Source: JASSUD01 sp031963045 (GTDB taxonomy: Bacteria; Pseudomonadota; Gammaproteobacteria; Burkholderiales; Burkholderiaceae). From it: 6,097 nt of DNA. Numbering within the stretch: position 1 is the first letter of the stretch; the number at the start of each line of letters is the position of its first letter. This document shows, piece by piece, positions 1 to 6,097 of this stretch. The notes beneath the pieces are model-generated. The model was given only the letters and a program-made list of their open reading frames with translations, ran no database searches and was not told the DNA's origin. The stretch covers positions 1 to 6,097 of the forward strand of contig JASSUK010000048.1 of NCBI GenBank assembly GCA_031963045.1, written 5' to 3'. A program made the translations under genes and the position numbers.

Positions 1-320
1 TACTAGCAGAAGCACAAGAGCTTGAAGAGATCACAGATTTCTATTTGCTTCCAGCCTCTGCCAATAATGATCCGTGCTTGGCACCTTTTTAGGCAATGCC
101 GCTCCGTCATCTTCTGAATATCTGCTTTTTTACGCTGCGTTCTGCGAAGCAGCGCATCCAAATGTTCATCATTGAACACCATCAACGGTAAGACTATCAA
201 TGCAAAATGCAGCGGGAAAACTTCATCGATAGTTTGTGCGATAGCGGCTTGGACAATTTGCCAGCGAAAAATCTAATGAGCATGTATACCAATCGCTCAG
301 CTGACTTTATCATAGCCAGG
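1..320. other. Gene-poor left flank, possible decayed coding remnant
   Basis: No gene can be assigned here with confidence. On the plus strand the frame starting at base 3 is open for 29 codons and ends in TAG at 90-92. The same frame then runs from ATG 96 to TAA 189-191 (31 residues) and from ATG 207 to TAA 321-323 (38 residues). The first piece could be the 3' end of a gene that enters from the left. The codon-aligned minus strand is open from 272 down to a stop at 3-5. Neither reading gives a recognisable domain, so a decayed gene, or non-coding DNA left by rearrangement, is the best description. I see no RNA gene, insertion-sequence end or CRISPR array. Confidence 0.5.
3..275 (-). pseudogene. 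Possible minus-strand gene remnant, unidentified
   Basis: On the minus strand the frame is open from just inside a TAG (complement of 273-275) to a TAG at 3-5, about 89 codons. The only early ATG is at 182, which would give 59 residues, and no Shine-Dalgarno sequence precedes it. Purine-first codons, a rough sign of real coding, are more frequent on this strand than on the plus strand in the middle part (18 of 31 against 11 of 31 by hand count) but about equal on both sides of it. The middle of the product is charged and basic (HLDALLRRTQRKK around bases 128-166), which would suit a DNA-binding or transposase fragment, but I do not recognise a family. It may equally be a chance reading. Confidence 0.2.
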
Positions 321-323
321 TAA

Positions 324-385
324 GATATCAATTTTAATTAGTGGCAAAACGAATTTTTTATCCTTATTTAATTACTTAATACAAA
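324..385 (+). promoter_or_regulatory. AT-rich leader, probable promoter of the two-gene unit
   Basis: This stretch after the last upstream stop is very rich in A and T and leads directly to the ATG at 386, so it is the natural place for a promoter. A loose -10-like TATCCT lies at 359-364, but no good -35 partner stands 16-18 bases upstream. There is no purine-rich ribosome-binding sequence before the ATG (ACTTAATACAAA), so initiation would depend on an unstructured A-rich leader or on a very short 5' end. Location is inferred; no box is convincing. Confidence 0.3.
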
Positions 386-1453
386 ATGTCAATAGACTCT
401 AATAATTTAGAACAAATCATTAAAGATAAGTGCCGGAAATTTCTTAAGAAAGAATCTGAGGCAGAAAATTTTTGTCCATTGAAATATTTTAATGATGAAA
501 TACTCGGTAGAGTAATCCACTGGCTCGTATACGAGAGTGAATTAAATAAAATAATCTGTCACTTTATTGAAATTACAGAGGATACTGGTATTGTTATTGA
601 TGAGGAATATAATGACATTATAACCATAAAAGTTTATTTTAACGGTATAGAACCCGAGTTTGGCGCTCTATTACACGTATCCACTATCATTAATCTTCCC
701 CATGCTGAACTTGATTTTAGCCGCCCCTGTCTTCCAAAAAACATACAAGAAATAGAATGCAGAATTGCAGATGAGTATTTATATCAGTTAATGGATAAGT
801 ATATTCCGCAAGGCTTGTATAAATATTCCAGCTTATTTCAAGAGGTGAAGCCCACTCTACTCGATATAGACGATGTCAGGGCCACACAATGTAAGGACTT
901 TGAATTCCCAGATCGGCAATGTGCCTTTATAGGTTTTCGTAGAGATAAAGTCAGTGATTTTATTAAGGCTCATATCACTGACTTTATCAATGACCCCTCA
1001 CAGGATATTTTACAAATCAACGATCCACATTTTTTAGAAGAATCCAAGGACTTCCTCAACCCAGAAACTAATCTAATAGAAATGTGTGAAGGGATCAGAT
1101 TATATAAATTACCCTCCATAGACTATAGTGAAGAATATGCGCTAATAGAAAAAATATGTGCAAGATGGCAAGTTAGTGGTGAGTGCTATGAAGAGTTTAT
1201 GACAAGTTGTACCAGCGCTGAATTGTCATCCGATAACTATTTAGAGCTATATGCCACACAAAGTGGTTTTGACGCCATTTTTAAAGAGATATTAAAGGCA
1301 GGTGGGCTTTCTGATGTATTTCTTCCCACCGATGCATCGATCGGGGTGGGAGGGATGTTTTACTTAACTTACAGGAAGTTTGGTGCTGAAGAAAATACCT
1401 TGGTTCATGAGCTAACGAGTCTCATCATCCGAGAATATGATTCAGAAAAATAA
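386..1453 (+). CDS. Acidic 355-residue protein of unknown family
   Basis: I do not recognise this protein. It has no signal peptide, no membrane segment and no motif I can name, so a soluble cytoplasmic protein is expected. It is strongly acidic: by hand count about 65 Asp/Glu against about 34 Lys/Arg, with 11 cysteines scattered and not arranged as a metal-binding cluster. Residues 187-203 form an amphipathic stretch with a loose internal repeat (SDFI, then TDFI). The C-terminal part has a Gly-rich turn near VGGMFYLTYR. The start at 386 is the first ATG in frame; no ribosome-binding sequence precedes it. The gene ends in tandem stops (TAA TAG) and only 15 bases separate it from the giant ankyrin gene, so co-transcription is likely. 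Base composition is more AT-rich than most of the downstream gene. A chaperone, antagonist or partner of the downstream protein is conceivable from position and acidity alone, but nothing in the sequence proves it. Confidence 0.88.
   Translation: MSIDSNNLEQIIKDKCRKFLKKESEAENFCPLKYFNDEILGRVIHWLVYESELNKIICHFIEITEDTGIVIDEEYNDIITIKVYFNGIEPEFGALLHVSTIINLPHAELDFSRPCLPKNIQEIECRIADEYLYQLMDKYIPQGLYKYSSLFQEVKPTLLDIDDVRATQCKDFEFPDRQCAFIGFRRDKVSDFIKAHITDFINDPSQDILQINDPHFLEESKDFLNPETNLIEMCEGIRLYKLPSIDYSEEYALIEKICARWQVSGECYEEFMTSCTSAELSSDNYLELYATQSGFDAIFKEILKAGGLSDVFLPTDASIGVGGMFYLTYRKFGAEENTLVHELTSLIIREYDSEK
944..988 (+). repeat. Perfect 15-bp inverted repeat inside the acidic-protein gene
   Basis: GATAAAGTCAGTGAT at 944-958 is the exact reverse complement of ATCACTGACTTTATC at 974-988, with a 15-base loop at 959-973. 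It is translated as residues 187-201 of the acidic protein. No T-tract follows, so it is not an intrinsic terminator. It could fold as an mRNA hairpin or act as a binding site for a dimeric protein; neither is shown. Confidence 0.75.
1321..1354 (+). repeat. GC-rich bulged hairpin near the end of the first gene
   Basis: TCCCACCGAT at 1324-1333 pairs with 1340-1351, leaving a two-base GG bulge and a six-base loop (GCATCG). C1322-G1353 and flanking G-U pairs lengthen the stem in RNA. The centre also contains a perfect 10-bp palindrome, CGATGCATCG at 1330-1339. It lies about 100 bases before the stop of the first gene and 115 bases before the start of the second. A TTTT at 1357-1360 follows, but too weak and too far for a standard terminator. 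A role in tuning expression between the two genes is a guess. Confidence 0.5.
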
Positions 1454-1454
1454 T

Positions 1455-1460
1455 AGCAGG
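1455..1460 (+). promoter_or_regulatory. Ribosome-binding site of the giant ankyrin gene
   Basis: AGCAGG differs by one base from the ideal AGGAGG and ends 8 bases before the ATG at 1469. This is normal spacing and supports that start. It overlaps the second of the tandem stop codons of the upstream gene, so ribosomes finishing there could re-initiate on the giant gene. Confidence 0.6.
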
Positions 1461-1468
1461 CGCATACT

Positions 1469-4400
1469 ATGATCAATCAGACCATCAACAGTTTTTTTAC
1501 TTGTCCTCTTGCATATATTCATGCTTCCCATCAACCAGATGAGAACAACGTCACCATAGTGTCGCAATACATAGGAAGCAATGGCTACACGGTGAGTATT
1601 GAAGTATCCCTTATTTCTTACAAGATTAAGGCCAAAATCATTTCCCCGAATGACGCCAGTTTTGAGACCATGGTAGAAAACATATGTAATGGCCTGGATA
1701 ACAAGCCATTAACAGTGGAACAGATCATGGGAATGATTCAAAGCGGCCCACATGCATTTAAAGCCATCTATTTGCCAGAAACCAATAAAGTCTATGTTTG
1801 GGCACATATGAAAGCTGCGGGTGAGGGCAACCTTTTTATGAATAACGACGCGCATAATCCCTTTATAGGAACCTGTCTCCGTCTTTTAAGAGAAACGCTT
1901 AGGAATGAAAACTTTAAAATTCCAGGCACCAGTAAAACAGTGGCTGAAGTAGGAGGATTTGAATATGGTAAGGATAATAAAACTTTTATTGCTAAAGATA
2001 ATAGCGTTACCGTTCATTATGATACAGGTATTAGAAATAGGAACCCAAAAAACGGACAGAACCATAAGAATGAGCCCATCCATGTAGGCGTAAAAATTTG
2101 GACCAAGGGCGCTACAGAACAGGTCAAGATCAATTATCCTACTAATCCTAGAGATCCTAGATGGAAGAGCGTAGTAAAAGAACAAAATCAAGTACCTATT
2201 GATGAGAATCCTACGTACGATCCAGTATTCATCAGGAGAAAACCTGATGGTGGAGGCTCTGGACCAAAGGGTGGTGGAGGGCGTGGCGGCAACGGTGGAC
2301 GGAATGGCGGTAACCCTAGATCGGATGGCAGTGGTGTAAGAAGCCCCGGCTCCGCCCCCAGAAAATCCGGTGCGGGCGCTGGCTCGATGGCTGCATTGCA
2401 GCACAACCTCAACAAGAATGGCTTAATCAGCAGTTACAACAGCACCAATCGCAACCAACCGCTCCTCAAGACCAGCCACCAACAACAAATTGGCGGCGTG
2501 GCGGTTGCTAATCCCAATGCTATTTTATTGAATCTGAACAGCAGTCTTTACGACCTCACAGCCGATGGTTATTGGATCACTTTTCCTTTTTTGGCCAAGA
2601 GGATACCGTTCTCAAACGAGTGGCTCCAACAAATCATCCGCGAGCTTGCGCAAAACGTCTATATTCATAACACCTTTCCTTTTTATAGCCTGCATTTTAC
2701 CAAAGAAGGCAGCCTCTATTCCGTGATCCACCCTGGCTACCAAAACACCCTCGTTGGTAAAGTCATTGGCATGATCGATTACTTCATGAAAGGCTATTTG
2801 AATGGCGGCTATTTCAATGAACCGGATCTGATTCGCTTTGCGGGTGATAAGTTCTCCTGGATGCAGGACGTAGATCAATTAAAGCCATCGATCCGGCCAA
2901 TGGAAACGCTCTATAAGAAAACATTTCAAGACGGTAGTGAGTATATGCCGCTCATCCAACTGCTAGAGCAATTCCACATTAAGCAATCCGACTTGAAGCT
3001 CGATAAAGCAATTTTAGACAGAATCCAGCAGCGGTTCCAGATATCGTTTCGGATCATCGCCAAACAAGAGCAAATCGAAAAGCACGACAGCACCTTATTA
3101 TTTCGCGGTGGAATGGATGTGTTGTATACGATTGAATGTCATCGCGACGCGATTGACCAAGTGGAAAAATACCAGGCATCCGACGAGTATAAAACGATCA
3201 AAACCTTTTGCGATTATGTCGCCAGCGATATCAAAACCAGGCTAGCGCAATTACTACCGTGCCGGGACTATTTCAAGATGCTGGACGTAATTTGCGCGCT
3301 GTCTTACTACTTTAGCAGTCTTAAAAGGCAGGAGATGGCGCCTAAGCTATTACCTGTTAAAGCCGATGCGCAGCAGATTTGTCCAGGGCTCTTTCCCCCG
3401 TACCCCAAGACTCAGCTGGAACGAAAGGAGACTTCTGTCACGCTGTGGGATGTGATCCAAGGCCTGGATGTAGAAAGTGCAACCTTATTCGAGGAATTTT
3501 TACTGCAAGAAGACCCGCGCATTACGCCCCCATTGCAAACGGCTTTGGCCCATGCCATCCAGAAGCTCCTGCCCAAAGAGACACTCAAGCTTTCCGCAAC
3601 GAATCTGGACGATCTGATTCTACAAGTGATTAACACTGTATTGAAAAAGGTATCAGAATTAAAGAAAGATTTGTTTTCGGCAGAGGGTGATCAACAACGA
3701 CAAATATTAGAAGCGCTCCAGGTAATAGCAGAAGAAGATGTCGAAAAGCTTGAGGCAATGCGGTGGTCGCTACGCGAGCAGTACAATGCTGTGCTGGATC
3801 AGATCGCGGACGAAGAAAAAGACGATATCGCCCAAAAAAAGAGGGAGATTGAACAACTCATTAATCAGAAATGTCTAGAAAACGAGCATATTTCCATTCC
3901 CTATGATCATGTAAGGGTTTTTGAGGGTTGGCGTTATGAATCTGCGGAAGCGCTTAAACTTGCTATGCATCGTAGCCTTGTCAAAAAGGGTAAGCAAGTC
4001 TTACAACAGATAACTCTTGAGATTCAAGCACATGGGCGCAACCAACGTAAGCAGGCAGAAGCAGTCTATCAGCAAAAGCTTAAAGAGCTTAATGGAGACA
4101 TTGCCAAGGCGGACAGTATCTGGGGAGACATCCTAGCAGAGCGTATCGAAACTGACACGATGCGCCAATCGATTCACACGCACCCCAGTCATCAAACGAT
4201 TGCCCAATCCATCCCGCTGGGGATATCCGCTATCGTGAAGAAGCCCCCCACATTGGACTCGACAGATGATGGCACCCCCTTGGTGCGCATCCATGGAGGA
4301 ACGGGTTTTAAGCTTGAGGATCAAGCCATCTTATTGAATACCGCGTTGGTAACCAGCTTAAGTCAGCAGTTAGAGGCACACTCGGCCAGGATATCGAGAA

Positions 4401-6097
4401 AAGCGCCAGGCGAGGAATGGAAAGCCGTCACGATTAACCAGCAATCCTACCAAGCTTTTTATATTCGGCATGCAAGCTTATTAGACCACAGCGCGCTAGA
4501 ACAAAGTCTTATCAAGCCCAGCACGGCCAGCACCGCTAGGGAGCGGCAATGGATACAGCTAGCGACACAAAATCCGACGACGGCAGCGCAATTAGACGAA
4601 GTGACTGAATTCATAGCAGATAATAAGACGCTCAATCTCAATATCACTGATGCTTATGGGAATACCGCCTTACACCTGGCGGCAATGAATGATAATCTAG
4701 CGTTCGCTGAGTTATTATTAAAACACGGCGTCAAAAGCGATGCGCTGAACCAATTTGGCAATTCCCCTGTGCATGTCGCGAGCATGTATGGGCATGACAA
4801 GATCATCAAAGCCATTCATCAGGCCAATAAAAATAGTCTTCACCAGTTAACGATGAATGATGAGAGCGCGTTACATTTAGCGGTACTCCATCATCGTTTG
4901 GAAACGGTTCAGTTGTTGATATCGTATGGTTTCGATGTGAATGAAGTAGGTATCAATGGTGTACCGATTATTTATACGGCTTTATATAACCATTCTTACG
5001 AAATAAGCGATTATTTATTATCCAAACCGTACATTGACGTTCATTTTCGATTAGAAAATGGCAATACGCTGCTTCACCTGGCGGTTCTCGTGCATGCCCA
5101 AGAACTGATACCAACGCTTTTAAGCAAAAAGGTGGATATCCATGTACAAAATCGTGATGGTAAAACGCCACTGCATATTGCGGTGGAGCTTGGGTATCTG
5201 GACATCGTCAAGCAATTGCTGGGTCCGCGTAATAGCGCTTTAGAACAACTCGATTCAGCGGATAATACGCCGCTTTATCTGGCAATCCAGCACCGTCAGG
5301 AAGCGGTGTGTGATTATTTGCTGGAAATAGGCGCTAAAACGGACCAACTCATTGATGGCGGAAACGCATTAACCCACGCGTTAAAAACCGGGCAAGTCCG
5401 CGTGGCCAAAACTATATTAAAAGCGAACCAATTCAAACTGAACACCCAGGGTCCGATCGATAAAGACAATTTCTTATGGATGTGTAAACTGGGTGTATGG
5501 CAGTTATGTGAACCCATTATCGCGCGCAATCCCCAGTGGGCCACTCAGACGCTCGACAAAGACCATGCTGAGCTGAGCTGCTATATTGATTATGTATATA
5601 AGCATAACCGCATTACGCAATGGAGCCATGTGCTTGGAAACTTCAAAACGGGCACTGTAGCGTATTTAAAAGCGCATGTTGGTAAGCTGTATAAGCTGGC
5701 GATTAAACACCGTAGTCATGCGATATTACAGCCTATGCTTCAAGTAGTGGATCCTTATCCTCCTTATCGTAAACTATTCAAGAATGATGGACTCAAGAAC
5801 GATAAATTTGCTTCCTATAGTGACTATGACCTGATTCAATTTGCAGTGAGATATGACCTGCCCCAATTTTATGGGCCCTATGTCGCGGGCGTGAGGAATC
5901 CAGCTGCGCTTGAGCATGCCACTGCCGACGGGAAAAGCCTGCTGTATTTAGCTGCTGAAAGTGGTAACCGTGAGCTGATTGAGATGTTGCTGGATAAGCA
6001 AGCGTTGCTGGACAAGCAGATTCACCCGATAGCACCTAATGGCCAACATATCTTTTACGCCTTAATCGAGCATAACCACCCAGACATCATCCGTAGC
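1469..6097 (+). CDS. Giant ankyrin-repeat, coiled-coil protein, 3' end missing
   Basis: One frame of 1543 codons is open from ATG 1469 to the window edge; I read it through and found no stop. The start is supported by AGCAGG 8 bases upstream and by the 15-base gap to the previous gene. Order of parts: residues 1-184, unrecognised, no signal peptide; 185-258, polar and basic; 260-306, Gly-rich linker; 307-710, unassigned globular part with a striking segment at 421-447 (HPGY, then DYFMKGYLNGG); 715-805 and 824-896, charged helical stretches likely to be coiled coils; 897-1060, unassigned; 1061-1324, eight ankyrin repeats; 1325-1480, degenerate helical repeats; 1487 onward, clearer ankyrin repeats. 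Ankyrin repeats bind proteins, and such giants in host-associated bacteria are often secreted effectors; here that role is inference. The secretion signal of type IV effectors lies at the C-terminus, which is not visible. No enzymatic motif was found. Arg codon use changes sharply at the Gly-rich linker, suggesting a fused or recombined gene. Confidence 0.95.
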   Translation, partial: MINQTINSFFTCPLAYIHASHQPDENNVTIVSQYIGSNGYTVSIEVSLISYKIKAKIISPNDASFETMVENICNGLDNKPLTVEQIMGMIQSGPHAFKAIYLPETNKVYVWAHMKAAGEGNLFMNNDAHNPFIGTCLRLLRETLRNENFKIPGTSKTVAEVGGFEYGKDNKTFIAKDNSVTVHYDTGIRNRNPKNGQNHKNEPIHVGVKIWTKGATEQVKINYPTNPRDPRWKSVVKEQNQVPIDENPTYDPVFIRRKPDGGGSGPKGGGGRGGNGGRNGGNPRSDGSGVRSPGSAPRKSGAGAGSMAALQHNLNKNGLISSYNSTNRNQPLLKTSHQQQIGGVAVANPNAILLNLNSSLYDLTADGYWITFPFLAKRIPFSNEWLQQIIRELAQNVYIHNTFPFYSLHFTKEGSLYSVIHPGYQNTLVGKVIGMIDYFMKGYLNGGYFNEPDLIRFAGDKFSWMQDVDQLKPSIRPMETLYKKTFQDGSEYMPLIQLLEQFHIKQSDLKLDKAILDRIQQRFQISFRIIAKQEQIEKHDSTLLFRGGMDVLYTIECHRDAIDQVEKYQASDEYKTIKTFCDYVASDIKTRLAQLLPCRDYFKMLDVICALSYYFSSLKRQEMAPKLLPVKADAQQICPGLFPPYPKTQLERKETSVTLWDVIQGLDVESATLFEEFLLQEDPRITPPLQTALAHAIQKLLPKETLKLSATNLDDLILQVINTVLKKVSELKKDLFSAEGDQQRQILEALQVIAEEDVEKLEAMRWSLREQYNAVLDQIADEEKDDIAQKKREIEQLINQKCLENEHISIPYDHVRVFEGWRYESAEALKLAMHRSLVKKGKQVLQQITLEIQAHGRNQRKQAEAVYQQKLKELNGDIAKADSIWGDILAERIETDTMRQSIHTHPSHQTIAQSIPLGISAIVKKPPTLDSTDDGTPLVRIHGGTGFKLEDQAILLNTALVTSLSQQLEAHSARISRKAPGEEWKAVTINQQSYQAFYIRHASLLDHSALEQSLIKPSTASTARERQWIQLATQNPTTAAQLDEVTEFIADNKTLNLNITDAYGNTALHLAAMNDNLAFAELLLKHGVKSDALNQFGNSPVHVASMYGHDKIIKAIHQANKNSLHQLTMNDESALHLAVLHHRLETVQLLISYGFDVNEVGINGVPIIYTALYNHSYEISDYLLSKPYIDVHFRLENGNTLLHLAVLVHAQELIPTLLSKKVDIHVQNRDGKTPLHIAVELGYLDIVKQLLGPRNSALEQLDSADNTPLYLAIQHRQEAVCDYLLEIGAKTDQLIDGGNALTHALKTGQVRVAKTILKANQFKLNTQGPIDKDNFLWMCKLGVWQLCEPIIARNPQWATQTLDKDHAELSCYIDYVYKHNRITQWSHVLGNFKTGTVAYLKAHVGKLYKLAIKHRSHAILQPMLQVVDPYPPYRKLFKNDGLKNDKFASYSDYDLIQFAVRYDLPQFYGPYVAGVRNPAALEHATADGKSLLYLAAESGNRELIEMLLDKQALLDKQIHPIAPNGQHIFYALIEHNHPDIIRS
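2246..2386 (+). other. Gly-rich linker, residues 260-306 of the giant protein
   Basis: Glycine makes up 20 of 47 residues, with Ser, Arg, Asn and Pro filling the rest, in runs such as GGGGRGGNGGRNGG. Such a sequence is almost certainly disordered and separates folded parts. It coincides with a change in Arg codon use, so it is the likely junction between an AT-richer N-terminal module and the body of the protein. The reverse complement creates a Pro-rich antisense reading that should not be taken for a gene. Confidence 0.8.
3611..4156 (+). other. Two coiled-coil-like helical stretches of the giant protein
   Basis: Residues 715-805 and 824-896 are dense in Glu, Lys, Gln and Leu with hydrophobic residues at roughly heptad spacing and very little Pro or Gly. 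A short segment with Pro and Gly (about 806-823, including ISIPYDHVRVFEGW) breaks them. They may pair as a hairpin or drive oligomerisation. The assignment rests on composition and spacing judged by eye. Confidence 0.55.
3835..3841 (+). promoter_or_regulatory. A-AAA-AAG heptamer, possible -1 frameshift site
   Basis: A run of seven A followed by G gives A-AAA-AAG in the phase needed for -1 slippage: the zero-frame codons are AAA (3836-3838) and AAG (3839-3841), residues 790-791. After a -1 slip the ribosome would read three codons (GAG GGA GAT) and stop at TGA 3850-3852, ending the protein inside the first coiled coil and removing the ankyrin part. The same heptamer drives programmed frameshifting in E. 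coli dnaX, but I see no strong upstream Shine-Dalgarno stimulator or clear downstream hairpin here. Confidence 0.2.
4649..5440 (+). repeat. Eight ankyrin repeats, residues 1061-1324
   Basis: The TPLHLAA-type core appears as NTALHLAA, NSPVHVAS, ESALHLAV, VPIIYTAL, NTLLHLAV, KTPLHIAV, NTPLYLAI and GNALTHAL. The conserved Ala falls at residues 1071, 1104, 1138, 1171, 1205, 1238, 1272 and 1304, giving steps of 32-34 residues, the normal ankyrin length. Helix-2 motifs such as FAELLLKHG, TVQLLISYG and IVKQLL follow at the expected distance. Repeats 1 and 6 are nearest the consensus; 4 and 8 are the most diverged. Ankyrin stacks are protein-binding surfaces; the partner is unknown. Confidence 0.93.
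5441..6097 (+). repeat. Degenerate then clearer ankyrin-like repeats to the window edge
   Basis: After residue 1324 the consensus fades but helix-turn-helix units seem to continue. Positions equivalent to the core Ala can be placed at Cys1339 (FLWMCKLG), Ala1411 (YKLAIKHR), Ala1459 (IQFAVRYD), Ala1495 (LLYLAAESGN) and Ala1531 (IFYALIEHNH). The last three steps are 36 residues each, and 1339 to 1411 is twice 36. Repeat 1487-1519 is a good ankyrin match; the last is cut by the window edge. The units between 1340 and 1450 are uncertain. Confidence 0.6.
5987..6022 (+). repeat. Tandem 18-base near-duplication encoding LLDKQ twice
   Basis: TTGCTGGATAAGCAAGCG at 5987-6004 is followed at once by TTGCTGGACAAGCAGATT. 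The first 15 bases of each copy differ at only two third positions (GAT/GAC, CAA/CAG), both silent, so LLDKQ is kept at residues 1507-1511 and 1513-1517. This looks like a small slippage duplication that lengthens the loop of an ankyrin repeat and fits its 36-residue step. Confidence 0.6.

Noticed and set aside
133..154. CGCTGC / GCAGCG inverted repeat in the left flank
   Set aside because: Only six base pairs with a ten-base loop and no T-tract; expected by chance.
301..312. CTGACTTTATCA repeated at 978-989
   Set aside because: One shared 12-mer is expected by chance in a 6-kb window; flanks do not match.
1853..1891. Fic-like motif (HNPFIG, then LRLLR) at residues 129-141 of the giant protein
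   Set aside because: The Fic active site needs HPFx(D/E)GNGRxxR. Here an Asn splits His and Pro, and GNGR is absent, so no AMP- or phosphocholine-transfer activity can be claimed.
1886..2404. 172-codon open reading frame on the minus strand
   Set aside because: It lies wholly antisense to the giant gene; its hydrophobic make-up is what the complement of Asn-, Asp- and Lys-rich codons produces, and it has no ribosome-binding site.
2188..2415. Pro-rich minus-strand frame
   Set aside because: It is simply the complement of the Gly-rich linker codons (GGN read as NCC).
3379..3636. Overlapping short frames on both strands
   Set aside because: Both fall inside the continuous frame of the giant gene, which has normal codon use here; neither shows a domain.
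386..6097. Toxin-immunity pair of the polymorphic toxin type
   Set aside because: Those toxins carry a variable toxin domain at the C-terminus with the immunity gene downstream; here the small gene is upstream, the C-terminus is not visible and no toxin or pre-toxin motif is seen.

Overview
The window holds two co-directional plus-strand genes and a short, gene-poor left flank. It looks bacterial: reading frames are uninterrupted, a 15-base gap separates the two genes, and a Shine-Dalgarno-like AGCAGG precedes the second. No rRNA, tRNA, recognisable housekeeping gene or diagnostic motif fixes the taxon. A giant protein with ankyrin repeats and coiled coils, next to an unknown acidic protein in a moderately AT-rich genome, is typical of host-associated or intracellular bacteria such as Legionellales-like gammaproteobacteria or other endosymbionts. 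That placement is inference.

Layout. Bases 1-385 contain no convincing gene: both strands show short open stretches broken by stops, probably a decayed gene or the edge of one, followed by an AT-rich leader. Bases 386-1453 encode a 355-residue, strongly acidic, soluble protein of unknown family. Bases 1469-6097 are one open frame of 1543 codons that runs off the right edge without a stop. Its product has an unrecognised N-terminal region, a Gly-rich linker (residues 260-306), a large unassigned globular part, two long charged helical or coiled-coil stretches (about 715-805 and 824-896), another unassigned part, eight ankyrin repeats (1061-1324), a degenerate helical solenoid, and clearer ankyrin repeats again from about 1487 to the edge.

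The two genes very likely form an operon. Codon choice changes inside the giant gene: before the Gly-rich linker 8 of 9 Arg codons are AGA/AGG, after it 11 of 46. The first gene and the start of the second may therefore share a history different from the ankyrin-containing body. A plausible but unproven reading is a secreted or host-directed ankyrin protein with a co-transcribed partner or chaperone. Other points of interest are a perfect 15-bp inverted repeat inside the first gene, a GC-rich hairpin near its end, and a correctly phased A-AAA-AAG slippery heptamer in the giant gene whose -1 shift would end translation before the ankyrin domain.
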